A stretch of 64,000 bases of DNA. Origin: Schistocephalus solidus. Its lineage: Eukaryota; Platyhelminthes; Cestoda; Diphyllobothriidea; Diphyllobothriidae. Numbering within the stretch: the first letter of the stretch is position 1; each line of letters begins with the position of its first letter. Positions 21,560 through 33,759 of the stretch are shown piece by piece. Location of the stretch: contig WEDG01007166.1 in assembly GCA_017591395.1 (NCBI GenBank), positions 1 through 64,000 of the forward strand. The letters run 5' to 3'. Position numbers and translations under genes: made by a program. Under the pieces are notes generated by a model that was not told where the DNA came from, did no database searches, and worked only from the letters and a program-made list of their open reading frames with translations.

Positions 21560-22095
21560 GATGTTTCTCGAAAAGGCAAAAGGCAAGAGTGAAATACAAC
21601 CGCTAACTCCCTTACTTGCTCCTGTGGAGCATGTTATATTAGTTGCACAACTCAGCGCCTATCTAAAAGAATACGGGAATGACTCCCAGCATGGTTGATA
21701 AAAGGTGAACTTAAGACCATCTGCATAGCCATTCTCGCACACGTTACTAATTCTAAACATCGTGTGGGCTCCAAATAAGCCTTCCAAATTACCATAAGTC
21801 ACTGGGTTAGCGTCTGCGAGCAACAACAGAAGCGAATGCCATCAGACTATGGAAGCCGACATTATGCGCGATCTCCGCGTTTACCATGTTCAAAGGTCGG
21901 TTTACCGCATGCACTGCTAAGGCCCCGCAATTGTCCCCGTATAGCTCAAAAAGACCTGTTAACTACTGCCTAATGCTCGATAAAGAGTTTAGATTACTTT
22001 CTTCGTATAAAAATAATCTTAAGGAGTAGGCGCCTTGTCGGTTTTTGATTGGGTGTATTAACTGTGGTAGTGTGGTGTAAATCGATCATTTTATG
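21560..22095. other. Unassigned stretch
   Basis: No gene or repeat recognised. Confidence 0.5.
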
Positions 22096-22099
22096 AGAT

Positions 22100-22315
22100 T
22101 TGCTGGTCACGTTGGGCCTCGGGGTCGGATCTAGAGTCCCGAAGGCAGGCACACAGAGACTAGTAATATACGCATAATTATATAAACGTCAAAGGTAAGG
22201 AGGACTGGCGTGGCCTTTTCCAGATTATTAACCGTTATCAGTCAGCCTTACAAAACCCCCGGTGTGAGGATACCTGAGATTCAAATCCATTGAGTCACGG
22301 TCTCGCTGTCCTGAC
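22100..22315 (-). repeat. Degenerate SINE2 copy
   Basis: On the minus strand: B-box-like aatggatttgaatctcaggt, then gtaaggctgactgataacgg and a tail that includes gactctagatccgaccccga. The order fits SINE2, but the match is loose. Confidence 0.55.
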
Positions 22316-23179
22316 GGTTGCGATCGAAAATATTAAATATGTTAGAATTGCGTTTATTGATCAGTTTACAGGACATGCCTTGTGCTTTGAAGGTGAATTC
22401 AGAGGTCGTTAGGCTTTCTCGTCGGCGAAAGATTCCCCCAACTACCTACCTCCAAACTCAAGCGTCGTGGCATACCATGCAAAGTCATGGCAAAAGTTAC
22501 TACAAGTTCAGATGACTTTTTGCCGTCAGAAGTCTCTAACAGGGTGTTCTTCAACGGCTTCCAATTGCTGCATCGTAGGTTTTGTCCTGGGTGAAGGGAG
22601 GCTTTCTACAACTCGATTCACAAAAATAATTTGCAGTTTTTGCTTTCAATGGCATAACTTATTTTGGCCCCTTGCCAGAAACGAGCACCTTCATAACTAA
22701 GGCATAAACACAACTCTATCCGACTGACTCAGGTAGGATTCAATTGTCACAAAAAATCCATCAATTCCATAGAATATATTTGCCCACATTAATGAGTTGT
22801 GCTCGAATCTGAGAAGGCAAAGAATCTGTACCTCAAGACAGCAGCTAACGAGGCGACTTTATCCTAGTCTATTCTGACGCAGGGATTACCATATTGACGC
22901 TGTGAGTGAGTTGGCATCTGGCGAGAAATGATTAAGCCCCGAATGCGCTTTCCATTCGCTCGGGCTACGACGGATCTCATAGTGCTCGGGAACTGACTGA
23001 CGAAAAGGTGGCATGGTGTGTTGTGTCGTGTGCCAGACGCAGACTGGCTTCGTTATGGTGGCCGAGAAGAGAAAACCCTACATGATGGAGGGCTTTTCAA
23101 TATCGGTGTGCTTTTGGCGTTCAGTGGTAGTGAAACAATGATGAGAGAGCCTGAGATTGCCTACGGAAAACAAATTCTC
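22316..23179. other. Unassigned stretch
   Basis: Short open frames only; nothing recognised. Confidence 0.5.
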
Positions 23180-23280
23180 CTTTTCCCTTGTATGCGGGTC
23201 GGGATGGTCATTTCTGGCTCACGAGTCGGCATCAGCCAGCCATACCCAACGCTGCTTTTGCAGGACCTGAGGTAAAAGAG
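23180..23280 (-). repeat. SINE2 body fragment
   Basis: On the minus strand: gggtatggctggctgatgcc, gactcgtgagccagaaatga, ccatcccgacccgcatac. This is the SINE2 body only. Confidence 0.65.
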
Positions 23281-24060
23281 CCCCGTTTTCTGTAATTTGA
23301 GATCTGGACTGTCAATGTGGGTTCCAAAGTGACCTCCTACATGTTTAAGGAATTTTCAATGTCGATAGTGCTTAGCGATAAGTATGCCGGAGACTGTCTT
23401 TCACAATCTAAGAATTAAGCGGACGGGGGTATCCGATGAAGTTTGGTTTCAATAAGAACGTATACAGTTTGCATTTGATGTAACAGAAGTTTGCCGTCGA
23501 AATCTGCGAAAGGCATGGTATTGAAGCATCCGTTATACGAGAAACCAACAGCCACTTGCAAATATGTAAAGGTCTCCGCACCATTTTCCGCTTTGGTATT
23601 GGATGGTTCCGTTACTGGGTGTTCCGAAATGATGGCCAGAAGACGAATGCAATAAGAAGTGGAAATATGCATGTGCTACATGTGAATCCAGTCTCAGTTT
23701 TTGTAGTCCAGGTCGCTGCGGTAGTTATCACGCCCAGAAAGTAAAATAAAAGAGGTTGACAGCAGCATGTCAAAATTAATATAGCCTATAATTGTTGCTT
23801 CTGATCTCAGTATGTTGTTTGTGCCTACCAGTTATTCTTTATTTACCTCCACCAGCAGCGTTCTTAATATATTTATTATTTTTACCTTCAAGAACAGTCA
23901 TTTCAGCCTAACAATGGAATGTATGCCTTTAAGTACCTTTTACTATTGCTTACCTAACTACCCCTCTACATTACTTAGTCTGACGTAAAAAGGACCGCAG
24001 TACAGGTTGGTCTTTGGTTCGTCGGAAGCTCACTATGCCATTAGCTGCTCAGTGCCTATA
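23281..24060. other. Unassigned stretch
   Basis: Nothing recognised. Confidence 0.5.
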
Positions 24061-24064
24061 TATA

Positions 24065-24600
24065 TTACAGTTCAACTGTTGTATCTGACGCGGTCCACCG
24101 TGTGTCCCACAGCAAGGCGGCACGCGTAATTTGGTTTATAGTGACAGTGGACTTGTGAAACAGCTAACTCACTCTCTCTTCCTCTCCCATCTTGCCCCGG
24201 GGTCATTATTAAGTTAGGGAGACCGGGAGTGGGAGAGGGCGCAGGGAGCTGGCGCGGCCGGAACCGACCCTAGGCATGCTGCCACACCTGACACGGATCC
24301 AAGCTGAGCGGGAGTTTCATAGAGGCCACACGAAGAAGGAGACATTTCAGCCTGGCTTTCAATCCGCCAGTCAGCCAATCCGCACAATAACACGCACTAG
24401 GCTGACCACACGGTCTGAGGTATCCCGTCCGTTGGCAACCCGTCCAAGTCATGGCTTGTAGCGCATCCTGATAGGATCCGGCAAGTCAGATTATTTATGT
24501 CGAGAAAAATGCGCTGAGCCTTCGACCTCACTTTCTATTCCCGTTCCCAGGTCCCATCCGTCGTCCGAGCCGGTCAGTGAACTGGTAATTTTAGAAAGCA
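24065..24600 (-). repeat. R repeat (RTE 3' UTR), older copy
   Basis: Plus-strand landmarks in order: agttcaactgttgtatctga, cgcggtccaccgtgtgtccc, agaccgggagtgggagaggg, gatccaagctgagcgggagt, caatccgccagtcagccaat, tatcccgtccgttggcaacc, aaatgcgctgagccttcgac. This is the complement of R from its 3' end into its first half-unit. No RTE coding piece is attached. Confidence 0.7.
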
Positions 24601-25245
24601 CAATCGTTTACAAGTTTTTACGCAGCAGTCAGAGGGCGCAGGAAACTGCGCACGGTTAGCCCGTGCAAAAAACACTCATTTGAGCAACCGGGCGAGCTCT
24701 GGCAGGGCGCAGCTCCAGCAGAAGGCTTGCCAAATAAACCTCGGACGCCTAAAGGAGAAAAATGCACTCTCAAGTGGTCAGCCATGTCGGCGTCGCATCG
24801 TGTCCGCGCGGAAGAGCTGGTTGGCAGTAAAACCCTGCAGTTATTCGGACGTCCCCAAACAGAGCACTGGCACGTCCTTTACTCTGCACGTTTCCTTACC
24901 TCGCCTCCGTGCGTGATTTGGGGACAGAACTGATGTGAAAAATGAGTTTATGCACTAACATCCTCGGTCACCAACCTCCTCGCTAGCACAACCACCTGTT
25001 CGTTTGCTTGCCGTGCCACCTGGATTGCCGTTAGGAAGGCTCAAGCTGCACGAACTTCCCTGTTCAAATTGCATCACCGTTTGGGGAATGAGATTGATCT
25101 CAGTGGTGATTGCTGTTTATCGCTTATGTTCTGCATCAACCTGCCACAACTCAAATCTAGGTCAGTCAGATATGGGGCTCGAAGGCAGCCTGCATGTAGA
25201 TCCCATCAGGACCCTTCTCTGGCCATTGTACGCAGACTTGGACAC
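24601..25245. other. Unassigned stretch
   Basis: No gene recognised. The last 50 bases (ccttctctggccattgtacg, cagacttggacacctggcta) recur at 25970-26010, again just before a (TAC)n array. Confidence 0.55.
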
Positions 25246-25249
25246 CTGG

Positions 25250-25718
<469 letters not shown>

Positions 25719-25719
25719 C

Positions 25720-25721
25720 AC

Positions 25722-25812
<91 letters not shown>

Positions 25813-25813
25813 G

Positions 25814-25846
<33 letters not shown>

Positions 25847-25864
25847 TTACTACTACTACTACCA

Positions 25865-25921
<57 letters not shown>
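25720..25921. repeat. (TAC)n array, imperfect
   Basis: About 65 TAC-type triplets with TGC, ATT and CAC interruptions, abutting the R-end fragment at 25921-26000 (ctattgaccgtccgatcgcc). Confidence 0.92.
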
Positions 25922-25924
<3 letters not shown>

Positions 25925-26005
25925 TTGACCGTCCGATCGCCGATTTCGATGAGGCCCATCCGAACCCTTCTCCGGCCATCCTACGTAGACTTGGACACCT
26001 GGCTA
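25922..26005 (-). repeat. Short R 3'-end fragment between TAC arrays
   Basis: Sense strand ends in cgatcggacggtcaatagaa before the (AGT)n run, resembling the R end ggtcgaactgtc. It is joined to a 50-base sequence (cctacgtagacttggacacc, tggctac) also found at 25205-25250. Confidence 0.5.
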
Positions 26006-26185
26006 CTACAGCTTCTACTAATACTACTGCTACCACTACTACTACTATTATTAGTACTACTACTCCTTCTAATACTACTACTACTACTACTACTACTAAT
26101 ACAACTACTTTCAATACTACTACTACTACCACCACTACTTCTATTATTATTATTACTACTACTACTACTACTACTTCTACTACTA
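26006..26185. repeat. (TAC)n array, strongly degenerate
   Basis: TAC-type triplets with TAT, CAC, AAT and CTT variants, about 60 units. It appears older than the 25.25 kb array. Confidence 0.9.
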
Positions 26186-26380
26186 TCGACAGTCCGACCG
26201 CAGATATCGACGAGGCCCGCACTATTCTCCACAAAATGTCAATGCAGGGACGATTACTCGTGAGTGGGTTAGTTTTAAGTGATAGAAGACTAGCGTTGCA
26301 GCTACCACATTCTCTCTTTCTCTTACCTCACCCACCTGGGCTCGGTGACAAGACGGAATCAAGAAGACCGGAGGCCACTT
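26186..26380 (-). repeat. R repeat 3' part adjoining TAC array
   Basis: Plus-strand order: tcgacagtccgaccgcagat, aggacgattactcgtgagtg region, aagtgatagaagactagcgt, cacccacctgggctcggtga, agacggaatcaagaagaccg. This is the complement of the R 3' half, again with the trinucleotide run at its 3' end. Confidence 0.75.
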
Positions 26381-26930
26381 AAGTACTACTGATAATAAAA
26401 ATCAGTACCAGTAAAACTATAGTACTCAATGATAACCAGAGATGAATCAAACGTCTGAATTTTCGATGCTAGGGGTTCGGAGATAAGGGTGAGTCATTCT
26501 GGCTCATGAGTTGAGACCAGCAGTCAGCTTGTGGTGGTTTTCTGGCGTGGTTGCGATGTTCCCTCCATGTCCATCTCGACGTCGCTCCCGTTTGCATGAA
26601 CGCCTACGCAACGCTCGACTCGGCTCTCCAACGTGGCGACAGCGCGACGCCAAACGATAATTTCTATGCTTATGCTCGGTTTCGTTTGGCGGTGTAGCGA
26701 CCTCGAATGTGGCGTGAGGCACCGAAGGATTAATGCAACGCACATTGAACCAGTTCAAAGGGGAAATAACTGCACAGGACAAACAGACGGATATAGTAAG
26801 TAAAGTGTCCTATTTATATAAAAGGTATCGGAACAATAGGAGAACCTCGAGATATCTTACAACTGCATAAAGTTTAAGGAAATAAAGGGTAACGGTAGGT
26901 TAATTACAACACCAAGAAAGCCCGAAATCC
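26381..26930. other. Unassigned stretch with a SINE2 scrap
   Basis: 26485-26520 holds a reverse SINE2 body scrap (tcattctggctcatgagttg). A 92-codon minus frame at 26504-26782 has no recognisable domain and I do not support it as a gene. Confidence 0.5.
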
Positions 26931-26934
26931 CAGT

Positions 26935-27150
26935 CTCGTGTTTTGTTTTATGCTCGACGACGGCAAAGTGTCCGATTCGCGAATGTTTCACGCCCGAACA
27001 ATTATCCTTTTTACACCGATTTCCAAGCAACAGGATTCTACCGAAGTCTGTGTTGGTGAAACCGGCCGTGAACTCATCTTAGGGCTTTCAAGCCGCTATC
27101 CACTAAGGCTATCAAATTATTGGAGCCTTTATAACGGACTATTGACTTGG
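26935..27150 (+). repeat. Repeat shared with 43.09-44.04 kb
   Basis: Order gctcgacgacggcaaagtgt, gaacaattatcctttttaca, gattctaccgaagtctgtgt, ctttcaagccgctatccact, tattggagcctttataacgg matches 43085-43266 plus 44009-44035. The copy here lacks the hAT element, so it acts as an empty-site control. It is possibly the 5' non-coding part of a PLE, because the 43-44 kb copy lies directly before a PLE RT. Confidence 0.7.
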
Positions 27151-29260
27151 TAAATTAAATGAACAGAAAGAACAATATAGGCAATTTTTCAAGTGTTGGT
27201 ATATACCTTATAGTACCCGCTGTAAGGCCTGACATGTAAAATCCCTATTACCACCGGTTTTCTGGTATTCTTGGCGCTGTACATCACCTACGATTACCAA
27301 ATGAACTCTAATACAGCATGCTACGATCCGTTTGGAGGGCCAGGCAACACCGACACTTAAGTTAAACAACCAGCGGGTAGTGCAACGCTGTCGGGGTGTC
27401 GAAGAAGGGCCGCGAGAGTGCTGACGAGAGAGAGGTAGCTGCGCCTGTTGTGGGAGGGGTGTCTGCGATTGCTGGGAAAGGGGCACCGATCATCTTCACC
27501 AACACGTGGTTACGGCTTTACCATCCTAGATCCCACCAAAGGTAATTTTAGTCCATTCCAACAACCCTGTGGGGCATTAGAGCGGGCGGGACTTAGGTGC
27601 TTGCTTATATCTCGCTCCTTAACATAGTTCGGTGAAACAATTTCTGTCGCCGGTCGCTGGGCCGTCTGCCATAACAACGACCATCCAAACAAGTAGGTCC
27701 CTCTGACCTCTAAAATGTTCAACCCTTTATTCCTGTCTATCCAGCCACGGCAGTGTCACTACCTGCATTTTGCGAGTTCACCCGTACGTTTATGAGGATA
27801 AAGGAGGGAGGAGGGAATTCCATTCGACCTCCAACTGCCACTGATGTTGCTACGATATTTTTCTTCAGCCCGTGAGGCCTTATTTTTACAGGAAAGACGT
27901 CTATCCTCCCACTCCGAACTCATTAATGCACACAAATTCAACGTCGAAATTCCGGCACGTGTGCTCGTCGAGGTTAACGATGGCGCGTATTGGGGCGGGA
28001 GGGGGGAGGCATCAACGGTGGGGGAGGGGGGGAGAGACGCTTAAAGGGGCTGGAAAACGTCAAAAATCACAACCTTCATCATCGTCGGCCTGACAACGTG
28101 ATGGCAGGGGAGAGGGGTGCCTGGTAGGGGGTTCCCTAGCCGGTTAGGTGCGGGGGCGGAAAGGGCGCAATTCGCAGGCTCTCGGGGCCCACGCAGTGTG
28201 CGTGACCAGTGTGGCGAGTGGTTGACAGGACGTCAATGTAGATGCGAAACTGTGCCGTGGGAACTGTAAAAACAGGACGGATGTTATGGTAACGTGGCTC
28301 CCGGGTTACTGCGAGCACTAAGATGCCAGCCGCAAATCCTATAGTGAGTTGGTTTTCGCGTCAGGAGAGATTAATGTACGAGTGAGGCCCGGGAAATAAA
28401 TCTGAACGAGATCACTAATTACCTATGCACAAGCACGGGAAGTGTCACCAGCCTAAATGATACAGTACAGGAGATTCGTTAGGGTCCTGATTAATGTAAA
28501 CGCACGCCGCCGTACTGTGGCCACCTACATAACGGCACAACTTCCAGATGATAACATGATTTATAAGCAACAGTAAATACTCGGCTTCACGCTGTTAAGG
28601 TTTAGAATCAGAAACCATGTATAAATCTGCGTTCATGTCGCGTTTGCTCGTTTTAATATTAATATTTTAAACATTTTACGGCGTCTTAGTATGCGGAAAG
28701 CTGACTATACTTAATGTGGTAACCAGGGCTATGTTTTTGAATATCCAATGTCTATAAATTTTTATACCTGGAGGTAGGGTTGAGTCACAAATCTTGCGAG
28801 TGGCTCTTATCCAAAACGCTATGTTTGAAAGTACTACTACAAAGCAATAAAAGCTAGAAATGTACCTAACCATCTTAAATCTTAAATTTTAACATGAAAC
28901 ATTCTAAGGCGCGCTTGCAATACTACTTATATAAGAAATAAAACTCGAATGTTCTCACCTAGTTAGTCCCCAGTCGCAATGATTTTACCTGGTTCGGATA
29001 ATTTCGCCCCCTCCAAAGTGGTTTTGGAAGTCTTCGTGAAATTTATCCTGGGCTCCATTACACCTGTGAACAGGACTAGCAAATTTTGTAGATTCGTAAC
29101 GGAATGCAATACTTGAAGCATCTGGTGCATCGGCAGAAAGGGTACCGAACCATGCAATAGGGATCGGGATAAGCATTGTGACTTATTCAGCCAATCACCG
29201 GTTTGGATGACTTGAGAGTTGAACTTCGACTTTGAGCATTTATAAGTACACCGATCGGTA
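27151..29260. other. Unassigned region
   Basis: About 2.1 kb, GC-rich near 27.95-28.20 kb (including G-runs at 28016-28032), with no supportable gene. Confidence 0.5.
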
Positions 29261-29264
29261 TGGA

Positions 29265-29625
29265 TGCCCTTTATGGCCGCCTAAACAGGACACGGAAGGA
29301 GAAACCGTCCACAATACACCTGGCTTTGTGCTAAATTCCAAAGAATTTATGTTTAGGATTAAGATGAGGGTTAGAGTGAAGTTTAGGGCTAGGTTTAAGT
29401 TTGTGGTTTAGGTGAAAGTTGAGGTGAGAGTCATGAGTAAGCTGAGGATTAAGATTATTATCGCTTTAACTGTAAGGTATAAGTTTAGGGTAGGGTTAGG
29501 GTTAAGATTAATGTGACAGTTTAGTTTATGTTAAGGTTAGTGATAGTTTTAAGGCAGTAGTATATTTAGCTTTACTGAAATTTACCGTAAGACCACCTAC
29601 ATTAAGCGGGTGGGGCAGTTCCTAT
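29265..29625 (+). repeat. M element with TTAGGG-like core
   Basis: Left end gatgccctttatggccgcct, aaacaggacacgg, then cacctggctttgtgctaaat. Core about 29340-29560 (gggtagggttagggttaaga and similar). Right end reads inverted: on the minus strand aataggaactgccccacccg, cttaatgtaggtggtcttac, ggtaaatttcagtaaa. The outermost right end is replaced by an R repeat. Confidence 0.75.
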
Positions 29626-29639
29626 TTACGCTTCCTGCT

Positions 29640-30290
29640 GCCAATCTGACGCTTACACCAGACCACGCCATCGGCTCAGTGTATGTGCTGTGTGTGTCGA
29701 GTGGCTGACCAGTGGACTGGGAGTCAGACGGCGATGGCTGCTCCATATCCCCTGAGTTAGTGAATCCTGGTGTGTGCGTTATAGGGGCCAAGTCGTGCTG
29801 TGGCGCGCGAAGGCGGGTATGCCGATCCGTCAGCCAATGCGCCCACTCACACATCAGGCAACTGACCGGCTCGGGCAGCGGTTTGAATGTTGGGGTGGGG
29901 GGAGAGAGTGAGGTCGACAGCTCAGCGCATGTTCCTCACTATAAACAATCTGAATTGCTTGAAACCATCCCGGTGCGCTAAAAGCCGTGGCTTGGAAGGT
30001 TGCCAACAGACGGGATAACTCGGACCGCGTAATCAGCCAAATGTGTGTTTTGTGTGGAGTGGCTGACTGGTGGACTGCGAGTCAGGCTGCAATGGCTCCT
30101 TCTTAATGTGGCCTTTATGGAACTCCCACTCCGTGGGATCCGAGCCAGGTGTGGTGGTACGCCCAGGGGCGGCTCCGGCTGCGCCATCCTCCTGCGACCT
30201 CTCTAATCTCCAGTAATTTTGCCTGTGTCGTGAGACCTGGCTCAGGTGGGGGAGGAGAAGAGTGTGTGGTAACGTTAACTGCCGCGGTTG
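29640..30290 (+). repeat. R repeat (RTE 3' UTR), left arm of palindrome
   Basis: First half-unit starts at ctgctgccaatctgacgctt, with gtggctgaccagtggactgg. Second half-unit starts near aaaagccgtggcttggaagg at 29981 and has gtggctgactggtggactgc. The two half-units are related to each other. It ends prematurely at gtgtggtaacgttaactgcc, where the opposite-strand copy begins. Confidence 0.8.
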
Positions 30291-30740
30291 GAAGGTTGCC
30301 AACAGACAACTGACAACTAACACATGGTCCGTCAGTTGGCAACCTTCCAAACTATGACCTTTAACGCACCTTGATTGTTTTAAGCGCGTCAGATTGTTAT
30401 AGTGAGGAAAATGCGCTGAGCTGTTGACCTCACTCTCTCCCCCACCCCACAATCAGACCACCATCCGAACCAATCAGTTGTCTGATGTGGGAGTGAGCAC
30501 ATTGGCTGATATGTCGGCGTACCCGTCTTCACGCGCCACAGCATGACCTGGCCCCCTTAACGCACACACCAGGATTCACTAAATCAGGGGATATGGAGGA
30601 GCCATCGCCGTCTGACTCCCAGTCCACTGGTCAGCCACTCAACACAAAAAACACATACACTGGGCCGACGGGGTGGTCTGGTGTAAGCGTCAGATTGGCA
30701 GCCTTCCAAGCCACGGTTTCTAGGACACCATGCTTTTATC
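30291..30740 (-). repeat. 3' UTR (R) of RTE-2, right arm of palindrome
   Basis: Sense on the minus strand from cctagaaaccgtggcttgga (about 30738) through the first half-unit to ttggaaggttgccaactgac (about 30310). It then meets the antisense of the 29640-30290 copy. It follows the RTE-2 zinc-finger stop by about 60 bp, the same arrangement as in RTE-5. Confidence 0.8.
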
Positions 30741-30799
30741 AGGTCATTCTGATGACCTTAAGGGTGTTGTCTTTGTATGATGTGGCTTAGCCTCCGGTG

Positions 30800-31330
30800 C
30801 TTTATCGCAGGTTTTCGTGGAGGCACATGAGTCTTAATAGGCCCATGCGGTGTGTAAATGCGCGGGAGCAGTGATGGCAGTGGAGGCGGGCACGTCGACT
30901 GTATTTCGGAGCCACAGGCACTGGTTTACTAGCTTCCGTGCAATGGATTCGCAAGTGACCAACCAGGCCAATGCGTGAGTTGAAGTTGCGGGCACAGTGT
31001 GGGCAGGAGAAATCAGTACAGGCTGGAGGGATGTAGTGGGGTTGGCAATGGTGGTAAGAATGGCAGGAGTGGAGGGTGTGCATGGTGTATCGGTGTTATC
31101 GGCATTGCGGTGAATTGCGCTGTCATGGATGCGCATGTGGCCGAATAGGCCCATGCGATGAGTGAATGCGCGAGGTCAGTGAGGGCAGTGGAGGTGGCGA
31201 TCTCTGCTGTGTGTTGGTGCTCCGGGCACTGGCTGACCAGTCTCTGTACGATGGATTAGCAAGTGACCGACCAGGCCGATTCGTGAGGTGAATGTGCGGT
31301 CGCATTGAGGACAGCTTAGGAGAGATTATC
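30800..31330 (-). pseudogene. RTE-2 C2H2 zinc-finger region
   Basis: Fingers on the minus strand in two frames. One near 31310 (LSSMRPHIHLTNRPGRS is the shifted reading of a CPQCDRTFTSRIGLVGHL-type finger), one near 31190 (MGLFGHMRIH visible), FSCPHCARNFNSRIGLVGHL at about 31010, and LHCHHCSRAFTHRMGLLRLM ending in LHENLR and a stop at about 30800. C-x2-C and H-x3-H spacings are kept in the last two, except one lost His in LLRLMCLH. Confidence 0.8.
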
Positions 31331-31393
31331 ATCGCTGATGGTGGTTGTAGTGAAGGCGAAGGCAGTGGTTGTTGCGTTGGTGGGGGTAACATG

Positions 31394-33360
31394 TCATGAG
31401 TAGAGTTGCAATTGCCTCAGCATGGCGTGGATGCTCAAGATTCCGGTCCGCTCCAGGGCTTCCGTGTCCGGGATCCTGTCTTGCCATCTCAGCTTCAGTA
31501 TTCTGCGGAGGCAGCTGAGATGAAAGTGATTCAGCTTCCTGGCTTGGTTCGAGTAGACGGTCCAGGTGTCCGCTCCGTAAAGGAGTGTCGTCAAGACGAC
31601 GGCCTTGTACATCTTCAGTTTGGTGTTCAGGTGAATACCGTGGCGATTCCACACGGAGGCCTGCAGCCGGCCGAAGGCCTGACTGCCCTTGGAGATCCGT
31701 TAGGCAACCTCGTCATCGATTCTCGTGTTGCGTGGCAGCGTGCTTCCTAGATAAGCGAAGGTTTCCACATTTTTGAGTTGAGCACCATCGACATTGATTT
31801 GGAGAGCATTGTACTCAGCGCTGGGTGGCGGCTGGTGCATGACAACCGTTTTCGCTGAACTGATTGTTAATCCAAAATCGGCACAGCCTGCGGCGAATAG
31901 GTTCATACTCCTTCACATGTCCTCCTCCGTCACAGTGTTAAGGACGCAGTCGTCCGCGAAGAGCAAGTCATGGACTGTAGTCGTAGACACGTGCGTTGAA
32001 GCCCACATATGCCGACTGTTTAGAAGGTGTCCGTCAGTTCTATAGGCAATGCGGACACCAGGCTGTTCATCACGGTAGGCGTCCATCAGCATAGTCGAGA
32101 ACATGGGACTGAACAGGGCGGGAGCCAATACGCAGCTCTGCTTTGGTCTCTGCGAATGCATCGGATACCGCCCCGTTGTCAGTGACGCGCGCCGTCATCC
32201 CGTCATGAAGCTGACGCACCATGTGCGTGAACCGCTCAGGACAGCATAATTTCTGCATGACTTTCCACAGTCCGTCGCGATTCACCGTGTCAAAGGCTTT
32301 CGTCAGATCGGCGAAGGTAGTGTATAGGTGAGTTCGCATCTCCTGGCACTTCTCGTGTAGCTGGCGGGCAGCAAAGATCATCTCGGTTTTTCTGCCGTGT
32401 CGGCGGAAGCCACATTGGTTTTCCGGGAGCAGGCTCTGCTCTAGGTGACCGCTCAGACGATTGAGAAGGATACGGGCGAAGATCTTCCCGGCGATGTTGA
32501 GCAACGAGATGCCTCTGTGATTATCACAGAGTTGCCGGTTCTCCTTCCGTTTGTAGAGCTGGACGATGATCGCGTCTTTGAAATCCTGAGGAACTTGTCC
32601 TCGGCGCCACATCTCCTGGAAGAGTGTTGTGAACACTGCCATCAGCCGGGGCCCACCGTGCTTGTAGAATTCCGGTGGGATTGTGTCGGATCCCGGTGCT
32701 TTACCGCTGGAAATCTACTGCACGGCCCGGATGGTTTCTGGTAGGGAAGGCGGCAGATCCAGGTCATTGTTCGTGTCAACTTGAGGGAGCCGGTCAATGG
32801 CAGCATCGGAGATGGCTGATGAGCAATTAAGGACACTTCTGAAGTGCTCGGCCTAGCGCTTCAGAATTTGCGATTTCTCGGTCAGCAGTGTTGTGCCGTC
32901 AGAGCTCAGCAGCGGTGCAGTCCCCTTGATACACGGGCCGTAGATGGCCTTGATGACTTTGAAGAAGTTTTTCATTTCATTGCGGTCCGCATACCCCTGG
33001 ATTTCGTCAGCCTTTCGGAGCATGCAGGCATCTAGCATCTCCCGCAGCCGTTACCGTACAAGGCAGCGGCATCTGAAGAAGGCTGCTTTGGCGGCGTCAG
33101 TCCGATGGTCCATGTAGGCTTTGTGTAGTCCATTCTTCTCCGTGAGTAAGTTGCTGATGTCGGCGTCATTTCGTCAAACCAGTCCTGGTGTTGACGGCGT
33201 GCGCCTTCCGAGGACTTGGAGGGGGGAGGACTGGATGACATTTTGCAGTTGACACCATCGTGTCTCCACGGTAGCATAATCATCTGGAGCATGCAGATCC
33301 TCCAGTTTCTCGGTTATTTTGTTGCTGAAATCAAAACAGTGAGCAGGCAAATTTAACAAA
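31394..33360 (-). pseudogene. RTE-2 linker, reverse transcriptase and tail
   Basis: Read in shifting frames on the minus strand. Linker: LNLPAHCFDFSNKITEKLED (33360 down) and AEEIQGYADRNEMKNFFK-like block (about 32990). RT, 32642-31700: QVPQDFKDAIIVQLYKRKEN, DNHRGISLLNIAGKIFARIL, ENQCGFRRHGRKTEMIFAAR, FADLTKAFDTVNRDGLWKVM (motif A) and LLFADDCVLNTV (motif C, about 31950). A break near 32160 damages motif B (the usual NGVKQGCVLAP is not in frame). The tail [17 protein letters not shown] is followed by [20 protein letters not shown] and [20 protein letters not shown]. Confidence 0.85.
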
Positions 33361-33385
33361 AGAGTATTTAACTTACCTCGTGGCC

Positions 33386-33755
33386 TTCACATTACTGCAC
33401 ATTAACTGCACATAACTGCACATTATACAATCCCCCACACACATGTGTGTGTTGCTGTTTCTACGGAGAGGTTCGAGAGTGACTCCGAAAGGTTGGACAG
33501 GCCAAAACCATCCTTTATTCCAACTGTCTCTCATATCTGGAAGTAGGAAGCCGGTTTCTGCTGATACTGGCGCATCACTTGGTGACAAGTTTGTTCATGG
33601 CACACGACGTGGGCTGGTTGGACTCTGTCAAATAATATGTCCAATCCCACCGCCAGATGGTTGACGGGTTCGGACAGTTGACTGGTGCATGGGAGAAGGC
33701 AAAATAAGAAGAAGAAGTGGGGGGCTATCCTCACCGTAAATTAACGCATTCCTCA
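33386..33755. other. Unassigned stretch, short direct repeats
   Basis: 33390-33425 has three copies of an ac(a/t)aactgcacatt-like unit at the 5' boundary of RTE-2. Nothing else recognised. Confidence 0.5.
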
Positions 33756-33759
33756 GTAC

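Larger units (their letters stand above)
30741..33385 (-). mobile_element. RTE-2: 5'-truncated RTE-like retrotransposon
   Basis: Minus-strand copy beginning at the end of the endonuclease region (about 33385, ggccacgaggtaagttaaat) and running through linker, RT, RTE tail and zinc fingers to the stop near 30800, followed by R. The endonuclease domain is missing. An internal deletion removes the part between the QLQL stretch (31395) and the Pro/Thr-rich region before the fingers. Many frame breaks. Confidence 0.85.
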
